Shown here: positions 26,759 to 35,260 of the stretch, piece by piece
Numbering within the stretch: the first letter of the stretch is position 1
Layout: each line of letters starts with the position of its first letter
Source of the DNA: Streptomyces sp. NBC_01268
GTDB lineage: Bacteria; Actinomycetota; Actinomycetes; Streptomycetales; Streptomycetaceae
Assembly (NCBI RefSeq): GCF_036240795.1
Contig: NZ_CP108454.1
Location: 7,438,001-7,502,000 of the forward strand
Length of the DNA: 64,000 nt
Reading direction: 5' to 3'
Translations under genes and position numbers: made by a program
The notes under the pieces: generated by a model
The model's database searches: none
Told to the model about the DNA's origin: nothing
Seen by the model: the letters and a program-made list of their open reading frames with translations, nothing else

Positions 26759-27376
26759 TCAGACGGCGGCCGCCGGTTCCGCGACCGGCCGGAGCAGCGT
26801 GACCAGGTGGTCCGCGTACATGTCGAGCGCCGCCGAGGCCGCCTCGTCGTCACGGTCGATCAGCCAGTTGAGGGTCAGCCCGTCCAGCGCGCTCAGCCCG
26901 TACCGGGTGAGGACGGGCAGCGGCAGGGTCCACTCGGCGCCCGAGCGGCGCGCGATGGTCTCCAGCTGGCGCAGGCTGACCTCGGTGTAGTGCCGGTACT
27001 GGCCGCGGGCCACGTCGGCGAGGCCCGGCTTGCGCAGCGCGTACTGGGTCAGCTCGTACGTCAGGAGGTGCTCGTCCGGGTTCCGCCGGACCCGCTCCCA
27101 GTAGGCGCGCAGGGTGCCCCGGACCACCTCGTCGACCGGCAGGCCCTCCGGGACCGGCGCGGCCGGCGGGTCGAGGGCCCGCAGCATGATCCGCTCGATG
27201 ACGCTGTGGAGCAGCTGCTCCTTGGCGCGGAAGCAGTAGTGGAACGCGCCGAGCGGCAGCCCCGCCTCGGCGACGACGGCACGCGTGGTCGCCTTCGCCA
27301 CGCCGTCGCGGATCATGACCCGGATCGCCGCGTCGATCAGCTGCTCGCGACGCTCGTCGGCCGATCGGCGGCTCAT
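26759..27376 (-). CDS. TetR-family transcriptional regulator
   Basis: 205 residues from ATG with GGGAG five bases upstream. The N-terminal helix-turn-helix (about 8-55) reads REQLIDAAIRVMIRDGVAKATTRAVVAEAGLPLGAFHYCFRAKEQLL, a canonical TetR domain. The C-terminal ligand domain is typical in length. It follows the deaminase/aldolase gene by 96 nt on the same strand. The large palindrome at 28765-28817, between that gene and the divergent oxidase gene, is its most likely operator, which would make it a local repressor of amino acid and sugar-lactone catabolism. The ligand is unknown. Confidence 0.9.
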   Translation of the reverse strand: MSRRSADERREQLIDAAIRVMIRDGVAKATTRAVVAEAGLPLGAFHYCFRAKEQLLHSVIERIMLRALDPPAAPVPEGLPVDEVVRGTLRAYWERVRRNPDEHLLTYELTQYALRKPGLADVARGQYRHYTEVSLRQLETIARRSGAEWTLPLPVLTRYGLSALDGLTLNWLIDRDDEAASAALDMYADHLVTLLRPVAEPAAAV

Positions 27377-27472
27377 GGGAACTCCCGGAGGTGAGAGGGG
27401 TGTCGGAGCACGCTACCCCGAGGGCGGCGGTGGCGTCCGGGCGGGCGGGAGAGCGCCCGGACGCCCCATGCG

Positions 27473-28705
27473 TCACAGGAAGGCGTGGCCCTCGCCCCGG
27501 TAGGTGGGCACGACGTCCACGATCCGGCCCTCCTCGACGAGGTGGAGCCGGTCCACCCGCTCGCACAGCTCCCCGGCCTTCGCGTGGCGGAACCAGACCC
27601 GGTCCCCGAGCCGCAGGCCGTCCGCGGCGTCCCCGACGAGCGGGGTCTGGACCTCGCCGGCACCCTCCTGGGCCAGCATCCGCAGCCCCGCCGGCCACAC
27701 CGGCACCGGCAGGCGGTCGGTGCCGGCCGGGCCCGAGGCGGTCCAGCCGCCACCGAGCACCGTCACGTGCCGGGGCGCGGGCCGCCGGACCACGTCGAGG
27801 GCGAAGTAGGCGGCGGGCAGCGGCCGGAAGGCGCGGTAGTGGTCGAAGAGCGCGGGGGAGTAGATGCCGGACCCGGCCCCCAGCTCGGTGATCGCCGGCT
27901 CCGCCGAGGTCGCCTCCAGGCTGCCGGTCCCGCCGCCGTTGACGAACTCCAGCGGGGCGACGTCCCGCACGGACCGCACCGCCGCCGCCCGCCGTCGGCG
28001 CAGCTCCCGCGCCGACGTCCGCTGGACGAACCGCAGCGCCGAGCGGGTGAGCGGCGAGCCCGGCTGGGCGTCGCCGACCCCGGCGATCTGACCCTCGTAC
28101 GACATGACGCCGACGAGCCGCAGCCGCGGGCGCGCCACGACGGCCCGGGCCAGCGCCGCGGCGGCGTCGGGGCTGTGCAGCGGCGAACGGCGCATGCCCA
28201 GGTGGACCCGGCCGCCGAGGAGCCGCAGCGAGGCGTCCAGGTCGAGGCAGACCCGTACGGCCGGGCCGTCCGCGCCGAGCACCGAGTCCAGCAGGTCGAG
28301 GTGCTCCAGCGAGTCGATCATGATCGTGACCCGGGCGGCGGCCCGCTCGTCGGCCGCGAGGGCGCGCAGCGGGGCCGGGTCGGCGCACGGGTAGCCGACC
28401 AGGATGTCGCCCACGGCCTCGTCGGCGGTGCGCGCCAGCCACAGCGCCTCGGGCAGCGTGAACGCGAGGACGCCGGAGAAGCCCGGCATCCGCAGGACCT
28501 GCTCGATCAGCGGGCGGCAGCGCAGCGACTTGCTGGCCAGGCGGATGGGCTTGCCCCCGGCGCGGCGGGCCATCCCGGTGGCGTTGGCGTGCAGCGCCCC
28601 CAGGTCGACCACGGCGAAGGGCGGGCTGAGCTCGGCCGTCGCGCGGCGCAGCTCCTCGAAGGACATCGGCGCGGCGGCGGCACGGATGGCGGTGGTGGCC
28701 GGCAA
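27473..28705 (-). CDS. Amino acid deaminase/aldolase (alanine-racemase-fold PLP enzyme)
   Basis: 410 residues from TTG with GGGGGAG about five bases upstream. The PLP barrel begins [35 protein letters not shown], where the Lys of ASKS is the Schiff-base residue. [12 protein letters not shown] and [12 protein letters not shown] supply barrel motifs seen in D-threonine aldolase and D-serine dehydratase. The C-terminal DSD1-like domain ends [22 protein letters not shown], with the His and Cys used for metal binding in that family. It should act on a D-amino acid; the exact substrate is open. The gene is divergent from the aldonolactone oxidase, with which it shares the operator region. Confidence 0.85.
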   Translation of the reverse strand: MPATTAIRAAAAPMSFEELRRATAELSPPFAVVDLGALHANATGMARRAGGKPIRLASKSLRCRPLIEQVLRMPGFSGVLAFTLPEALWLARTADEAVGDILVGYPCADPAPLRALAADERAAARVTIMIDSLEHLDLLDSVLGADGPAVRVCLDLDASLRLLGGRVHLGMRRSPLHSPDAAAALARAVVARPRLRLVGVMSYEGQIAGVGDAQPGSPLTRSALRFVQRTSARELRRRRAAAVRSVRDVAPLEFVNGGGTGSLEATSAEPAITELGAGSGIYSPALFDHYRAFRPLPAAYFALDVVRRPAPRHVTVLGGGWTASGPAGTDRLPVPVWPAGLRMLAQEGAGEVQTPLVGDAADGLRLGDRVWFRHAKAGELCERVDRLHLVEEGRIVDVVPTYRGEGHAFL

Positions 28706-28764
28706 GGCTGCTCCCCCTGTCTGAGGACGGGCGTCTTCGGTCCTGCTGGGGCGTCACCATCTCT

Positions 28765-28817
28765 CGGTCACCCGTCCAAGTCAATGCTTCAGGACGCTTG
28801 ACTTGGACAACTGACCG
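28765..28817. promoter_or_regulatory. Nested palindromic operator with back-to-back promoters
   Basis: Inner perfect arms GTCCAAGTCAA (28774-28784) and TTGACTTGGAC (28798-28808) flank 13 nt. Outer arms CGGTCA (28765-28770) and TGACCG (28812-28817) extend the symmetry after a 3-nt break. Each inner arm contains TTGACT read outward, a good -35 for one divergent gene, so one regulator could control both the deaminase/aldolase and the oxidase. The nearby TetR protein is the obvious candidate. Confidence 0.75.
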
Positions 28818-28885
28818 AGTTCAGTCTTCCGTCGACCGCGCCCGGTACGGCGCGGACCGCCGATCCCTGCGAGAGGACCCCGGGC

Positions 28886-30214
28886 ATGACGAACGTGGCG
28901 GGCACGTGGAGCAACTGGTCGGGCAGCGAACACGCCACCCCGGTACGGGTGGTGCGCCCCGCCGACGCCGGCGAGGTGGCGGCAGCGGTGGCCGCCGCGG
29001 CACGCGGCGGGAGCCGGGTGAAGGCCGTCGGGGCGGGCCACTCCTTCAGCCCCGTCGCCGTCGCCCCCGACGTCCAGCTGCGGCTGGACGGGCTGGCCGC
29101 GCTGGAGTCGGTGGACCGCACGACGGGCCTGGTCACGGTAGGTGCGGGCATGCCGCTGTGGCGGCTCAACCCGCTCCTCGCCGAGCACGGACTCGCGATG
29201 GAGATCCTCGGCGACATCGACCGGCAGACCGTCTCCGGCGCCATCTCCACCGGCACCCACGGCAGCGGCACCCGCTTCGGGGGCATCGCGACCCAGGTGC
29301 GGGCGCTGGAGCTGGTCCTCGCGGACGGCACCCTCGTCACCTGCTCGGCCGAGGAGCGGCCCGAACTCTTCGCCGCCGCCCGCGTCGGCATCGGCGCCCT
29401 CGGCATCCTCACCCGGGTGACCCTCCAGTGCGTCCCGCTGTTCGCGCTGCACGCCCGGGACGAGACGCGGCCGGTCGAGGAGACCCTGGCCCGCGTCCAC
29501 GAACTGGCCGACGCCAACGACCACTTCGAGTTCTTCTGGTTCCCGCACAGCGGGACCACGCTGACCCGCAGCTTCCGCCGGCTGCCGGGCGACACCCCGC
29601 TGACCCCGATCGGGGACTTCTCCCGGCGCCTCGACGAGACCGTCAGCGGCACCGGCTTCGACCTGCTCAACCGGCTCGGCACCCGCTTCCCGGCGCTCGT
29701 CCCGCCCCTCACGCGGTTCGCCGCCCGGGCCATGTCCGCACGCGAGTGGACCGACCTGTCGTACAAGATCTTCGCCTCGGTCCGCGACGTACGGTTCCAC
29801 GAGGGCGAGTTCGCCATCCCCCGGGAGGCGGCCGTCGACGCGCTGCGGGAGATCAAGCGCTGGGTCGACCGCAGCGGCGAGCGCGTGTCGTTCCCGCTGG
29901 AGGTCCGCTTCGCCGCGCCCGACGACATCTGGCTCTCCACCGCGCACGGGCGCGAGAGCTGCTACATCGCCTTCCACCAGTACCACCGCATGCCCCACGA
30001 GCGGTACTTCGGGGCCTGCGAGGACATCCTCGGCTCCTTCGGCGGCCGCCCCCACTGGGGCAAGATGCACCAGCTGGACGCCGCCACGCTGCGCACCCGC
30101 TACGAGCGCTTCGACGACTTCACCGCCGTACGGGACGAGGTCGACCCGACCGGGGTCTTCGCCAACGCCTACCTGGACCGGGTCCTGGGTCCCGCACCGG
30201 AGTCCGCCAGGTAG
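28886..30214 (+). CDS. FAD-dependent D-arabinono-1,4-lactone oxidase family protein
   Basis: 442 residues from ATG with GAGAGGA upstream. The N-terminal FAD domain has [12 protein letters not shown]; the His there is the position of covalent flavin attachment in aldonolactone and alditol oxidases. [22 protein letters not shown] is the second FAD motif. The C-terminal ALO domain ends [21 protein letters not shown], including the HWGK substrate motif. It should oxidise a sugar lactone or alditol using oxygen or a dehydrogenase acceptor. There is no signal peptide, so it is cytoplasmic. It is divergent from the deaminase/aldolase gene and followed by the carboxylesterase gene after 12 nt, probably one operon. 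Confidence 0.9.
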   Translation: MTNVAGTWSNWSGSEHATPVRVVRPADAGEVAAAVAAAARGGSRVKAVGAGHSFSPVAVAPDVQLRLDGLAALESVDRTTGLVTVGAGMPLWRLNPLLAEHGLAMEILGDIDRQTVSGAISTGTHGSGTRFGGIATQVRALELVLADGTLVTCSAEERPELFAAARVGIGALGILTRVTLQCVPLFALHARDETRPVEETLARVHELADANDHFEFFWFPHSGTTLTRSFRRLPGDTPLTPIGDFSRRLDETVSGTGFDLLNRLGTRFPALVPPLTRFAARAMSAREWTDLSYKIFASVRDVRFHEGEFAIPREAAVDALREIKRWVDRSGERVSFPLEVRFAAPDDIWLSTAHGRESCYIAFHQYHRMPHERYFGACEDILGSFGGRPHWGKMHQLDAATLRTRYERFDDFTAVRDEVDPTGVFANAYLDRVLGPAPESAR

Positions 30215-30226
30215 CACACTGGGCGG

Positions 30227-31576
30227 GTGACGAGGGAAGACACGAACGGGAACACGACGGTTCTGGCGATCCGCCAGGGGAGCCTGCGGGGCACGACGGA
30301 CGGCGGGGTGACCGCCTTCCGCGGCATCCCCTACGCCGCCCCACCGGTGGGGCGGCTGCGCTTCCGCGCGCCCGCCGCGCACCCCGGCTGGCCGGGGGTC
30401 CGCGACGCGACGGAGGCCGGGCCCTCCGTGCCCCAGGGGCCCGGACGGCTCGCGCCGGTCATGGGCGCGCGGACGCCGGACTGGGACGAGGACGGCTGCC
30501 TCAACCTCAACGTGTGGACACCGGCCGGAGCCGTCGGATCGGACCGGCCGCGGCCGGTCCTGCTCTGGTTCCACGGCGGCGGTTTCGCCAGCGGATCCGG
30601 CGGCTGGGACTGGTACGACGGCGCCCGCCTGGCCGCCGCCGGGGACATCGTCGTGGTCACCGCCAACTACCGGATCGGGCCGCTGGGCTACCTCCACCTG
30701 CCGGAGGTCGGCGCGGACAACCTCGGCGCCCGCGACCAGGCCGCCGCCCTGCGCTGGGTACGGGACACCGTCGGGGCCTTCGGGGGCGACCCGGACCGGA
30801 TCACCGTCGGCGGCCAGTCCGCCGGCGCGTACTCCGCCCTCGCCCTCGCGCTCGACCCGGCGACCGGTCCGCTCGTCCACCGGGTGATCCTGCAGAGCGG
30901 CCCCTGGAGCCTGGTCCCGCAGGCACCCGAGGACGCCGCCCACGCGGCGGACCGGTTCCTCGCCCTGCTCGGCATCGAGCGCGACGAACACCTCGCCAAG
31001 TCGCTGCGGGACGTGCCGGCCGCCGACCTCCTCGACACGTACGCACGGGTCGCCGTCGAGCTCGCCCGTCCGGGCGACTCCGCCCCGCCGATGTACCCGG
31101 TCCTCGGCGGCTTCGGACACCCGGAGGCCTGGCCGACGGGCGTCGCGCGCGGTGCCCTCGCCGGCAAGGGCGTCCTCGTCGGCAGCACCACGCACGAGGC
31201 CACCGCCTTCCTCGGGCCCGACGCCCCGGCCGACCTGGTCGCGGCCGTCACCCGGGCGGCGTTCGGCGAGGGCGTCGACGCCCTCGCGCGGGAGTGCGCC
31301 GCCCACGGCACACCGGCCCACGTCTACCGCTTCGCCCGTGCCTCGACCGCCGTGCCCGGACTCGGCGCGCCGCACTGCGCCGACCTGCCGTTCGCCTTCG
31401 ACCGCCTCGACGCCTACGCCGCGGCGCCGATGCTCGGGCCGGTCGACGCCCAGGACCGGGCGCTGGCCCGCGCGTTCAGCGGAGCCCTGGCCGCCTTCAC
31501 CGCCACCGGCGACCCCGGCTGGCCCGCCCACCGGCCCGGCGTCGAGCCGTACGTGCACCGATTCGGCGGGAGCTGA
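30227..31576 (+). CDS. Type-B carboxylesterase/lipase
   Basis: 449 residues from GTG; the start region has only a weak GGGCGG ribosome-binding site. The type-B signature [12 protein letters not shown], the oxyanion loop [13 protein letters not shown] and the nucleophile elbow [11 protein letters not shown] are intact, as is [11 protein letters not shown]. It is shorter at the C-terminus than the roughly 500-residue members. It hydrolyses carboxylic esters, with the natural substrate unknown. No signal peptide is visible. It lies 12 nt downstream of the lactone oxidase gene, so it is likely co-transcribed with it. Confidence 0.9.
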   Translation: MTREDTNGNTTVLAIRQGSLRGTTDGGVTAFRGIPYAAPPVGRLRFRAPAAHPGWPGVRDATEAGPSVPQGPGRLAPVMGARTPDWDEDGCLNLNVWTPAGAVGSDRPRPVLLWFHGGGFASGSGGWDWYDGARLAAAGDIVVVTANYRIGPLGYLHLPEVGADNLGARDQAAALRWVRDTVGAFGGDPDRITVGGQSAGAYSALALALDPATGPLVHRVILQSGPWSLVPQAPEDAAHAADRFLALLGIERDEHLAKSLRDVPAADLLDTYARVAVELARPGDSAPPMYPVLGGFGHPEAWPTGVARGALAGKGVLVGSTTHEATAFLGPDAPADLVAAVTRAAFGEGVDALARECAAHGTPAHVYRFARASTAVPGLGAPHCADLPFAFDRLDAYAAAPMLGPVDAQDRALARAFSGALAAFTATGDPGWPAHRPGVEPYVHRFGGS

Positions 31577-31622
31577 GCCCCGGCGCGCCGAAATCCGTTT
31601 CCCGCCATCGGGCCGCCGGGCC

Positions 31623-31628
31623 TAGCGT
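31623..31628 (+). promoter_or_regulatory. -10 element of a probable leaderless promoter for chloramphenicol phosphotransferase
   Basis: TAGCGT places the expected transcription start about one base before the ATG at 31636. No ribosome-binding site precedes that ATG, which fits a leaderless mRNA. Confidence 0.5.
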
Positions 31629-31635
31629 GGCGCGG

Positions 31636-32169
31636 ATGACGACTCAGATGATCATTCTCAACGGCGGCTCCAGCGCAGGGAAGTCAGGCATCGTGCGCTG
31701 CCTCCAGGCAGTCCTCCCCGACCCCTGGCTGGCGTTCGGCGTCGACTCGTTCGTCGACGCCCTGCCCGCCCGGATGCAGGCGTCCGACGAGGGGCTGGAC
31801 ATCGGCCCGGACGGCGGGGTGAACGTCGGGGCCGAGTTCCGGCGGCTGGAGACGGCCTGGACCGAGGGCATCGCCGTCATGGCCCGGGCCGGGGCCAGGA
31901 TCGTCGTCGACGAGGTCTTCCTCGGCGGGGCCGAGTCCCAGCGCCGCTGGCGCGAACACCTCGAAGGACTGGAGGTGCTGTGGGTCGGCGTCCGCTGCGA
32001 CGCCACGGTCGCCGCGGGCCGTGAGACCGCCCGCGGGGACCGGGCGCCCGGCATGGCCGCCCTTCAGGCCGGGCAGGTGCACGAGGGCGTCACGTACGAC
32101 CTGGAAGTGGACACCACGCGCACCGAGTCGATCGAGTGCGCGCGGCGGATCGCGGCACACGTGCGCTGA
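31636..32169 (+). CDS. cpt: Chloramphenicol 3-O-phosphotransferase
   Basis: 177 residues from ATG, almost the length of the S. venezuelae enzyme, to which it is strikingly similar by memory. [20 protein letters not shown] carries the P-loop [17 protein letters not shown] carries the catalytic Asp37, and [23 protein letters not shown] is the lid/arginine region. It transfers phosphate from ATP to the 3-hydroxyl of chloramphenicol and inactivates it. No chloramphenicol biosynthesis gene (PABA synthase type, halogenase, NRPS) is visible nearby, so it is likely a stand-alone resistance gene or a kinase with another hydroxylated substrate. It has a TAGCGT promoter directly upstream. Confidence 0.9.
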   Translation: MTTQMIILNGGSSAGKSGIVRCLQAVLPDPWLAFGVDSFVDALPARMQASDEGLDIGPDGGVNVGAEFRRLETAWTEGIAVMARAGARIVVDEVFLGGAESQRRWREHLEGLEVLWVGVRCDATVAAGRETARGDRAPGMAALQAGQVHEGVTYDLEVDTTRTESIECARRIAAHVR

Positions 32170-32207
32170 CGGGCCGACGAAGGCCGGACACGAGGACGGG
32201 TGGGGGA

Positions 32208-32555
32208 ATGACGGGGGAAGCCACGGACCGGGCCGCGCGGGAGGCCTTCGAACAGGCGGTACGCGAACGGGCCGAGGGACGGGTGGACGCCGCCCGGGAG
32301 GCGTTCCTCCGCGACCTGGACCCCGGGTTCCTCCTGCCGGGGGAACGGATCACCCTCGGCTCCCACTCGTTCGACCCGGCCGACATCGACTCCGCCGAAC
32401 GGGCCACGGGGCGGCGCCCCGCACACTCCAGCGGCCACCTCGACGTGTCCACCCACGACGGCGCCCACCACGTCGTCTTCCTCGACCTGCGCGACCCCTA
32501 CGACCGGCGCGGCCACGAGGCCCTGCGACGGCTCCTGGGCCCCGGCAGCCTCTGA
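32208..32555 (+). CDS. Small hypothetical protein
   Basis: 115 residues from ATG with a GGGGGA ribosome-binding site. I recognise no family. The first half is charged and helical (DRAAREAFEQAVRERAEG). The second half is predicted strand with several His and Asp (SSGHLDVSTHDGAHHVVFLD). No signal peptide or membrane segment. It follows the chloramphenicol phosphotransferase gene by 38 nt and may share its transcript. Confidence 0.6.
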   Translation: MTGEATDRAAREAFEQAVRERAEGRVDAAREAFLRDLDPGFLLPGERITLGSHSFDPADIDSAERATGRRPAHSSGHLDVSTHDGAHHVVFLDLRDPYDRRGHEALRRLLGPGSL

Positions 32556-32719
32556 ACCGCCAGGACCCCCGGGGCCGTCACGGACCGGGGCCGGACCGTC
32601 CCTAGCCCAACCGGCCCCGCCTTGTCAGTCCGTAAGGTTCCGGATTCATCGCCCGGGAAAGCGCCGCTACCGTCCAATCGCCCAGCGCTCGGTACCGTCG
32701 CGTCTACCTGGAGGTCACG

Positions 32720-33709
32720 TTGACCGCGCACCACCCCACCCGCAGGAGCATCCTCAAGTCCGCCGGCGGGCTCTCCGCCGCCCTGGCCCTCGGCGCCGGC
32801 GGCGTGCTCGGCTCGGCGTCCTCGGCCGCGGCGGCCGGTGACGGCTTCGGTCTGCGCATCGTGGACCGCAACGAGGGCGACCCGCGCATGTGGTACTACC
32901 GCTTCCAGACCGACGCGATCGGCTGGAACCCCGGCGTCAACGTCCTGCTCCCGGACGACTACCACTGGAGCGGCCGGACCTACCCGGTCCTCTACCTCTT
33001 CCACGGCGGCGGCACGAGCCAGGACTTCATCACCTTCGACCGCGAGGGCGTCCGCGACTGGACGGCCGGACGCGGGATCATCGTGGTCATGCCCGACGGC
33101 GGCCAGGCCGGCTGGTACTCCAACCCGGTCAGCTCCAACGTAGGCCCCCGCAACTGGGAGCACTTCCACATCAACCAGCTCCTCCCGTGGGTCGAGGCCA
33201 ACTTCCGTACCTACGCCGAGTACGACGGCCGCGCCGTCGCCGGATTCTCCATGGGAGGCTTCGGCGCGCTGAAGTACGCCGCCAAGTACTACGGGCACTT
33301 CGCCTCGGTCAGCGCCCACTCCGGCCCCGCCAGCCTCCGCCGGGACAACGGGCTCGTCGTCCACTGGGCCAACGTCTCCTCCGCGTACCAGGACCTCAGG
33401 GGCGGCACCATCTACGGCGCGCCGCTGTGGGACGAGGCCCGGGTGAGCGCCGACAACCCGGTGCAGCGCATCGAGAGCTACCGCAACAAGCGGGTCTTCC
33501 TCGTCGCCGGCACCAGCCCCGACCCGGTCAACTGGTTCGACACCGTCAACGAGACCCAGGTCCTCGCGGGCCAGCGGGAGTTCCGCGCCGCCCTCGACAA
33601 CGCGCGCATCCCGCACGAGTCGTACGAGCTGCCCGGCGGCCACTTCATCCGCCGCGACATGATGCAGCGCGACATCGACGGCATCATCGCGCGCCTGCGC
33701 AAGGCCTGA
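32720..33709 (+). CDS. Secreted antigen-85/esterase-D-like alpha/beta hydrolase
   Basis: 329 residues from TTG with an excellent GGAGG five bases upstream. A Tat signal is visible (TRRSILKSAGG, then hydrophobic, ending SSAAAAG). The esterase fold has YPVLYLFHGGG for the oxyanion hole, AGFSMGGFGALKYA for the nucleophile Ser, and a C-terminal LPGGHFIRRD with the catalytic His. It belongs to the PF00756-type family, with mycolyltransferases and feruloyl or acetyl esterases. In a streptomycete without mycolic acids it is more likely a carbohydrate or lipid esterase. The next gene starts 16 nt downstream, so it may head the run of secreted enzymes up to 38836. Confidence 0.87.
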   Translation: MTAHHPTRRSILKSAGGLSAALALGAGGVLGSASSAAAAGDGFGLRIVDRNEGDPRMWYYRFQTDAIGWNPGVNVLLPDDYHWSGRTYPVLYLFHGGGTSQDFITFDREGVRDWTAGRGIIVVMPDGGQAGWYSNPVSSNVGPRNWEHFHINQLLPWVEANFRTYAEYDGRAVAGFSMGGFGALKYAAKYYGHFASVSAHSGPASLRRDNGLVVHWANVSSAYQDLRGGTIYGAPLWDEARVSADNPVQRIESYRNKRVFLVAGTSPDPVNWFDTVNETQVLAGQREFRAALDNARIPHESYELPGGHFIRRDMMQRDIDGIIARLRKA

Positions 33710-33725
33710 CGGGGGGCCTCACGTG

Positions 33726-35249
33726 ATGCTCGGTCTTCCCCGGCGCGCCCTGCGCGTCCTCCTCGCCGCGACCGCGGCCCTCGCACCCGGCCTCCTCGTG
33801 ACCCCGTCGGCCGCGGCCCAGCCGGCCGCCCGGCCCGCCGACCACACCGCGGCCTGTCCCGCCGAGGGACAGGTCACCCAGGGCTATCACCCCGGCCACA
33901 ACGGCGTGGACATCGCCCACGACCTCGGCACACCCATCTACGCCATCGGCGACGGAGAGGTGACGCACTCCGGATACGCCGACGGCTACGGCCAGTGGAT
34001 CCGCATCCTCCACCCCGACGGGCGCATCTCCGAATACGGGCACATGTACCAGCGGTTCGTGTCCGCCGGCGAGCACGTCACGGCCGGCCAGCGGATCGCC
34101 CTGATGGGCAACGAGGGCAGCGACTCGCAGGGCGTCCACCTGCACCTGCGGATCTGGGGCGACACCTCCACCTCGTACGGCATCGACCCCGAGATCTACC
34201 TCGCCGAACACGGTGTGACCCTGCCCTGCGTCCCCGGCGGCGTCCCGCACCCCAGGCCCCTGATGTACCCGGCGGAGTCCGGCCGGGTGGTCTCGGCCCG
34301 CTCCGCCGACGGACGGCTCGAAGTGTTCGCGGCCGGCGCCGACGGCGTGCACCACGCCTGGCAGCTGGAGGCGAACGCCGAGTGGTCGGCCTGGGAGCCC
34401 CTGGGCGGCCCGGGCGGCGCCGAGCTGGCGATCGCCCCGAACGCGGACGGACGCCTGGAGATGTTCGCGATCAACGGGAACACCTTCCAGCACCGCTACC
34501 AGCTGGCGCCCTCCGGCGGCTGGTCCGGCTGGGAGACCTTCGGCGGCGGCGGACGCGACATCGCCGCAGGGGTCAACGCCGACGGCCGCATCGAGGTCTT
34601 CGCCTCCGGCCCGGTCGGGATCTTCCACAAGTACCAGACCGCGCCCAGCAGCGGCTGGTCGGAATGGGAGCCCACCGGCGGTGGCCCCGCCGACGCCCGG
34701 GTGGACATGGAGAAGGCCCCGGACGGGCGCCTGGAGGTCTTCGCCCTCAACGGGAACACCTTCCAGCACCTCTTCCAGACGGCCGTCAACGGCGCCTGGT
34801 CGGCCTGGGAGGACTTCGGCGGCGGCGGCCGGGACCTGACCGTCGACCACAACCAGGACGGGCGGATCGAGGTCTTCGCCTCCGGTCCGGTCGGCGTCTT
34901 CCACAAGTACCAGACCAGCCCCACCACCTGGTCCGGCTGGGAGCCCACCGGCGGCCCCGCCGACTCCCAGCTGACCAGCGAGCGCACCGCCGACGGCCGG
35001 GTCGAGGTCTTCGCCATCAACGGCAGCGTCGCCCAGCACCTCTGGCAGACCGGGGTCAACGCCCCCTACGGCCAGTGGGAGAACTTCGGTGGCGGCGGTA
35101 CGGAGGTCACCGCCGCGACCAACGCCGACGGCCGCATCGAGGTGTTCGGCACCAGCCAGGCCGGCGTCTACCACAAGTGGCAGACCGGGCACACGACGTG
35201 GTCCGACTGGGCGTGGGTCAACAACGGCCCCGGTCCCGCGGTCAATTGA
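33726..35249 (+). CDS. Secreted M23 endopeptidase with seven-bladed PLL-like beta-propeller
   Basis: 507 residues from ATG 33726 (GTG 33723 is an alternative; the GGGGGG upstream suits both). The signal peptide ends near PSAAAQ. The M23 domain (about 50-165) keeps zinc and catalytic residues: HNGVD (His58, Asp62), His106 in SEYGHMYQ and the HLH pair at 138-140. From about residue 180 there are seven blades of about 46 residues, each with DGRLEVFA followed by H-W/Y-Q and WSxWExFGG, the pattern of the PLL fucose-binding lectin propeller. It likely cuts peptidoglycan cross-links, with the propeller binding glycan on target cells or substrate. It shares long near-identical DNA with the next gene. 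Confidence 0.9.
   Translation: MLGLPRRALRVLLAATAALAPGLLVTPSAAAQPAARPADHTAACPAEGQVTQGYHPGHNGVDIAHDLGTPIYAIGDGEVTHSGYADGYGQWIRILHPDGRISEYGHMYQRFVSAGEHVTAGQRIALMGNEGSDSQGVHLHLRIWGDTSTSYGIDPEIYLAEHGVTLPCVPGGVPHPRPLMYPAESGRVVSARSADGRLEVFAAGADGVHHAWQLEANAEWSAWEPLGGPGGAELAIAPNADGRLEMFAINGNTFQHRYQLAPSGGWSGWETFGGGGRDIAAGVNADGRIEVFASGPVGIFHKYQTAPSSGWSEWEPTGGGPADARVDMEKAPDGRLEVFALNGNTFQHLFQTAVNGAWSAWEDFGGGGRDLTVDHNQDGRIEVFASGPVGVFHKYQTSPTTWSGWEPTGGPADSQLTSERTADGRVEVFAINGSVAQHLWQTGVNAPYGQWENFGGGGTEVTAATNADGRIEVFGTSQAGVYHKWQTGHTTWSDWAWVNNGPGPAVN
34426..34552 (+). repeat. Direct repeat copy 1, propeller blade 2 (127 bp, exact)
   Basis: This 127-bp stretch of the M23-propeller gene is identical to 35907-36033 in the next gene. 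It marks the best-conserved part of a roughly 1-kb duplicated propeller region (about 34257-35246 against 35747-36727). Confidence 0.9.
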
Positions 35250-35260
35250 GGAGCCAGCAG

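Noticed and set aside
31636..32555. Chloramphenicol biosynthesis cluster
   Set aside because: Only the phosphotransferase is present; no NRPS, PABA-synthase-like or halogenase genes are seen on either side.
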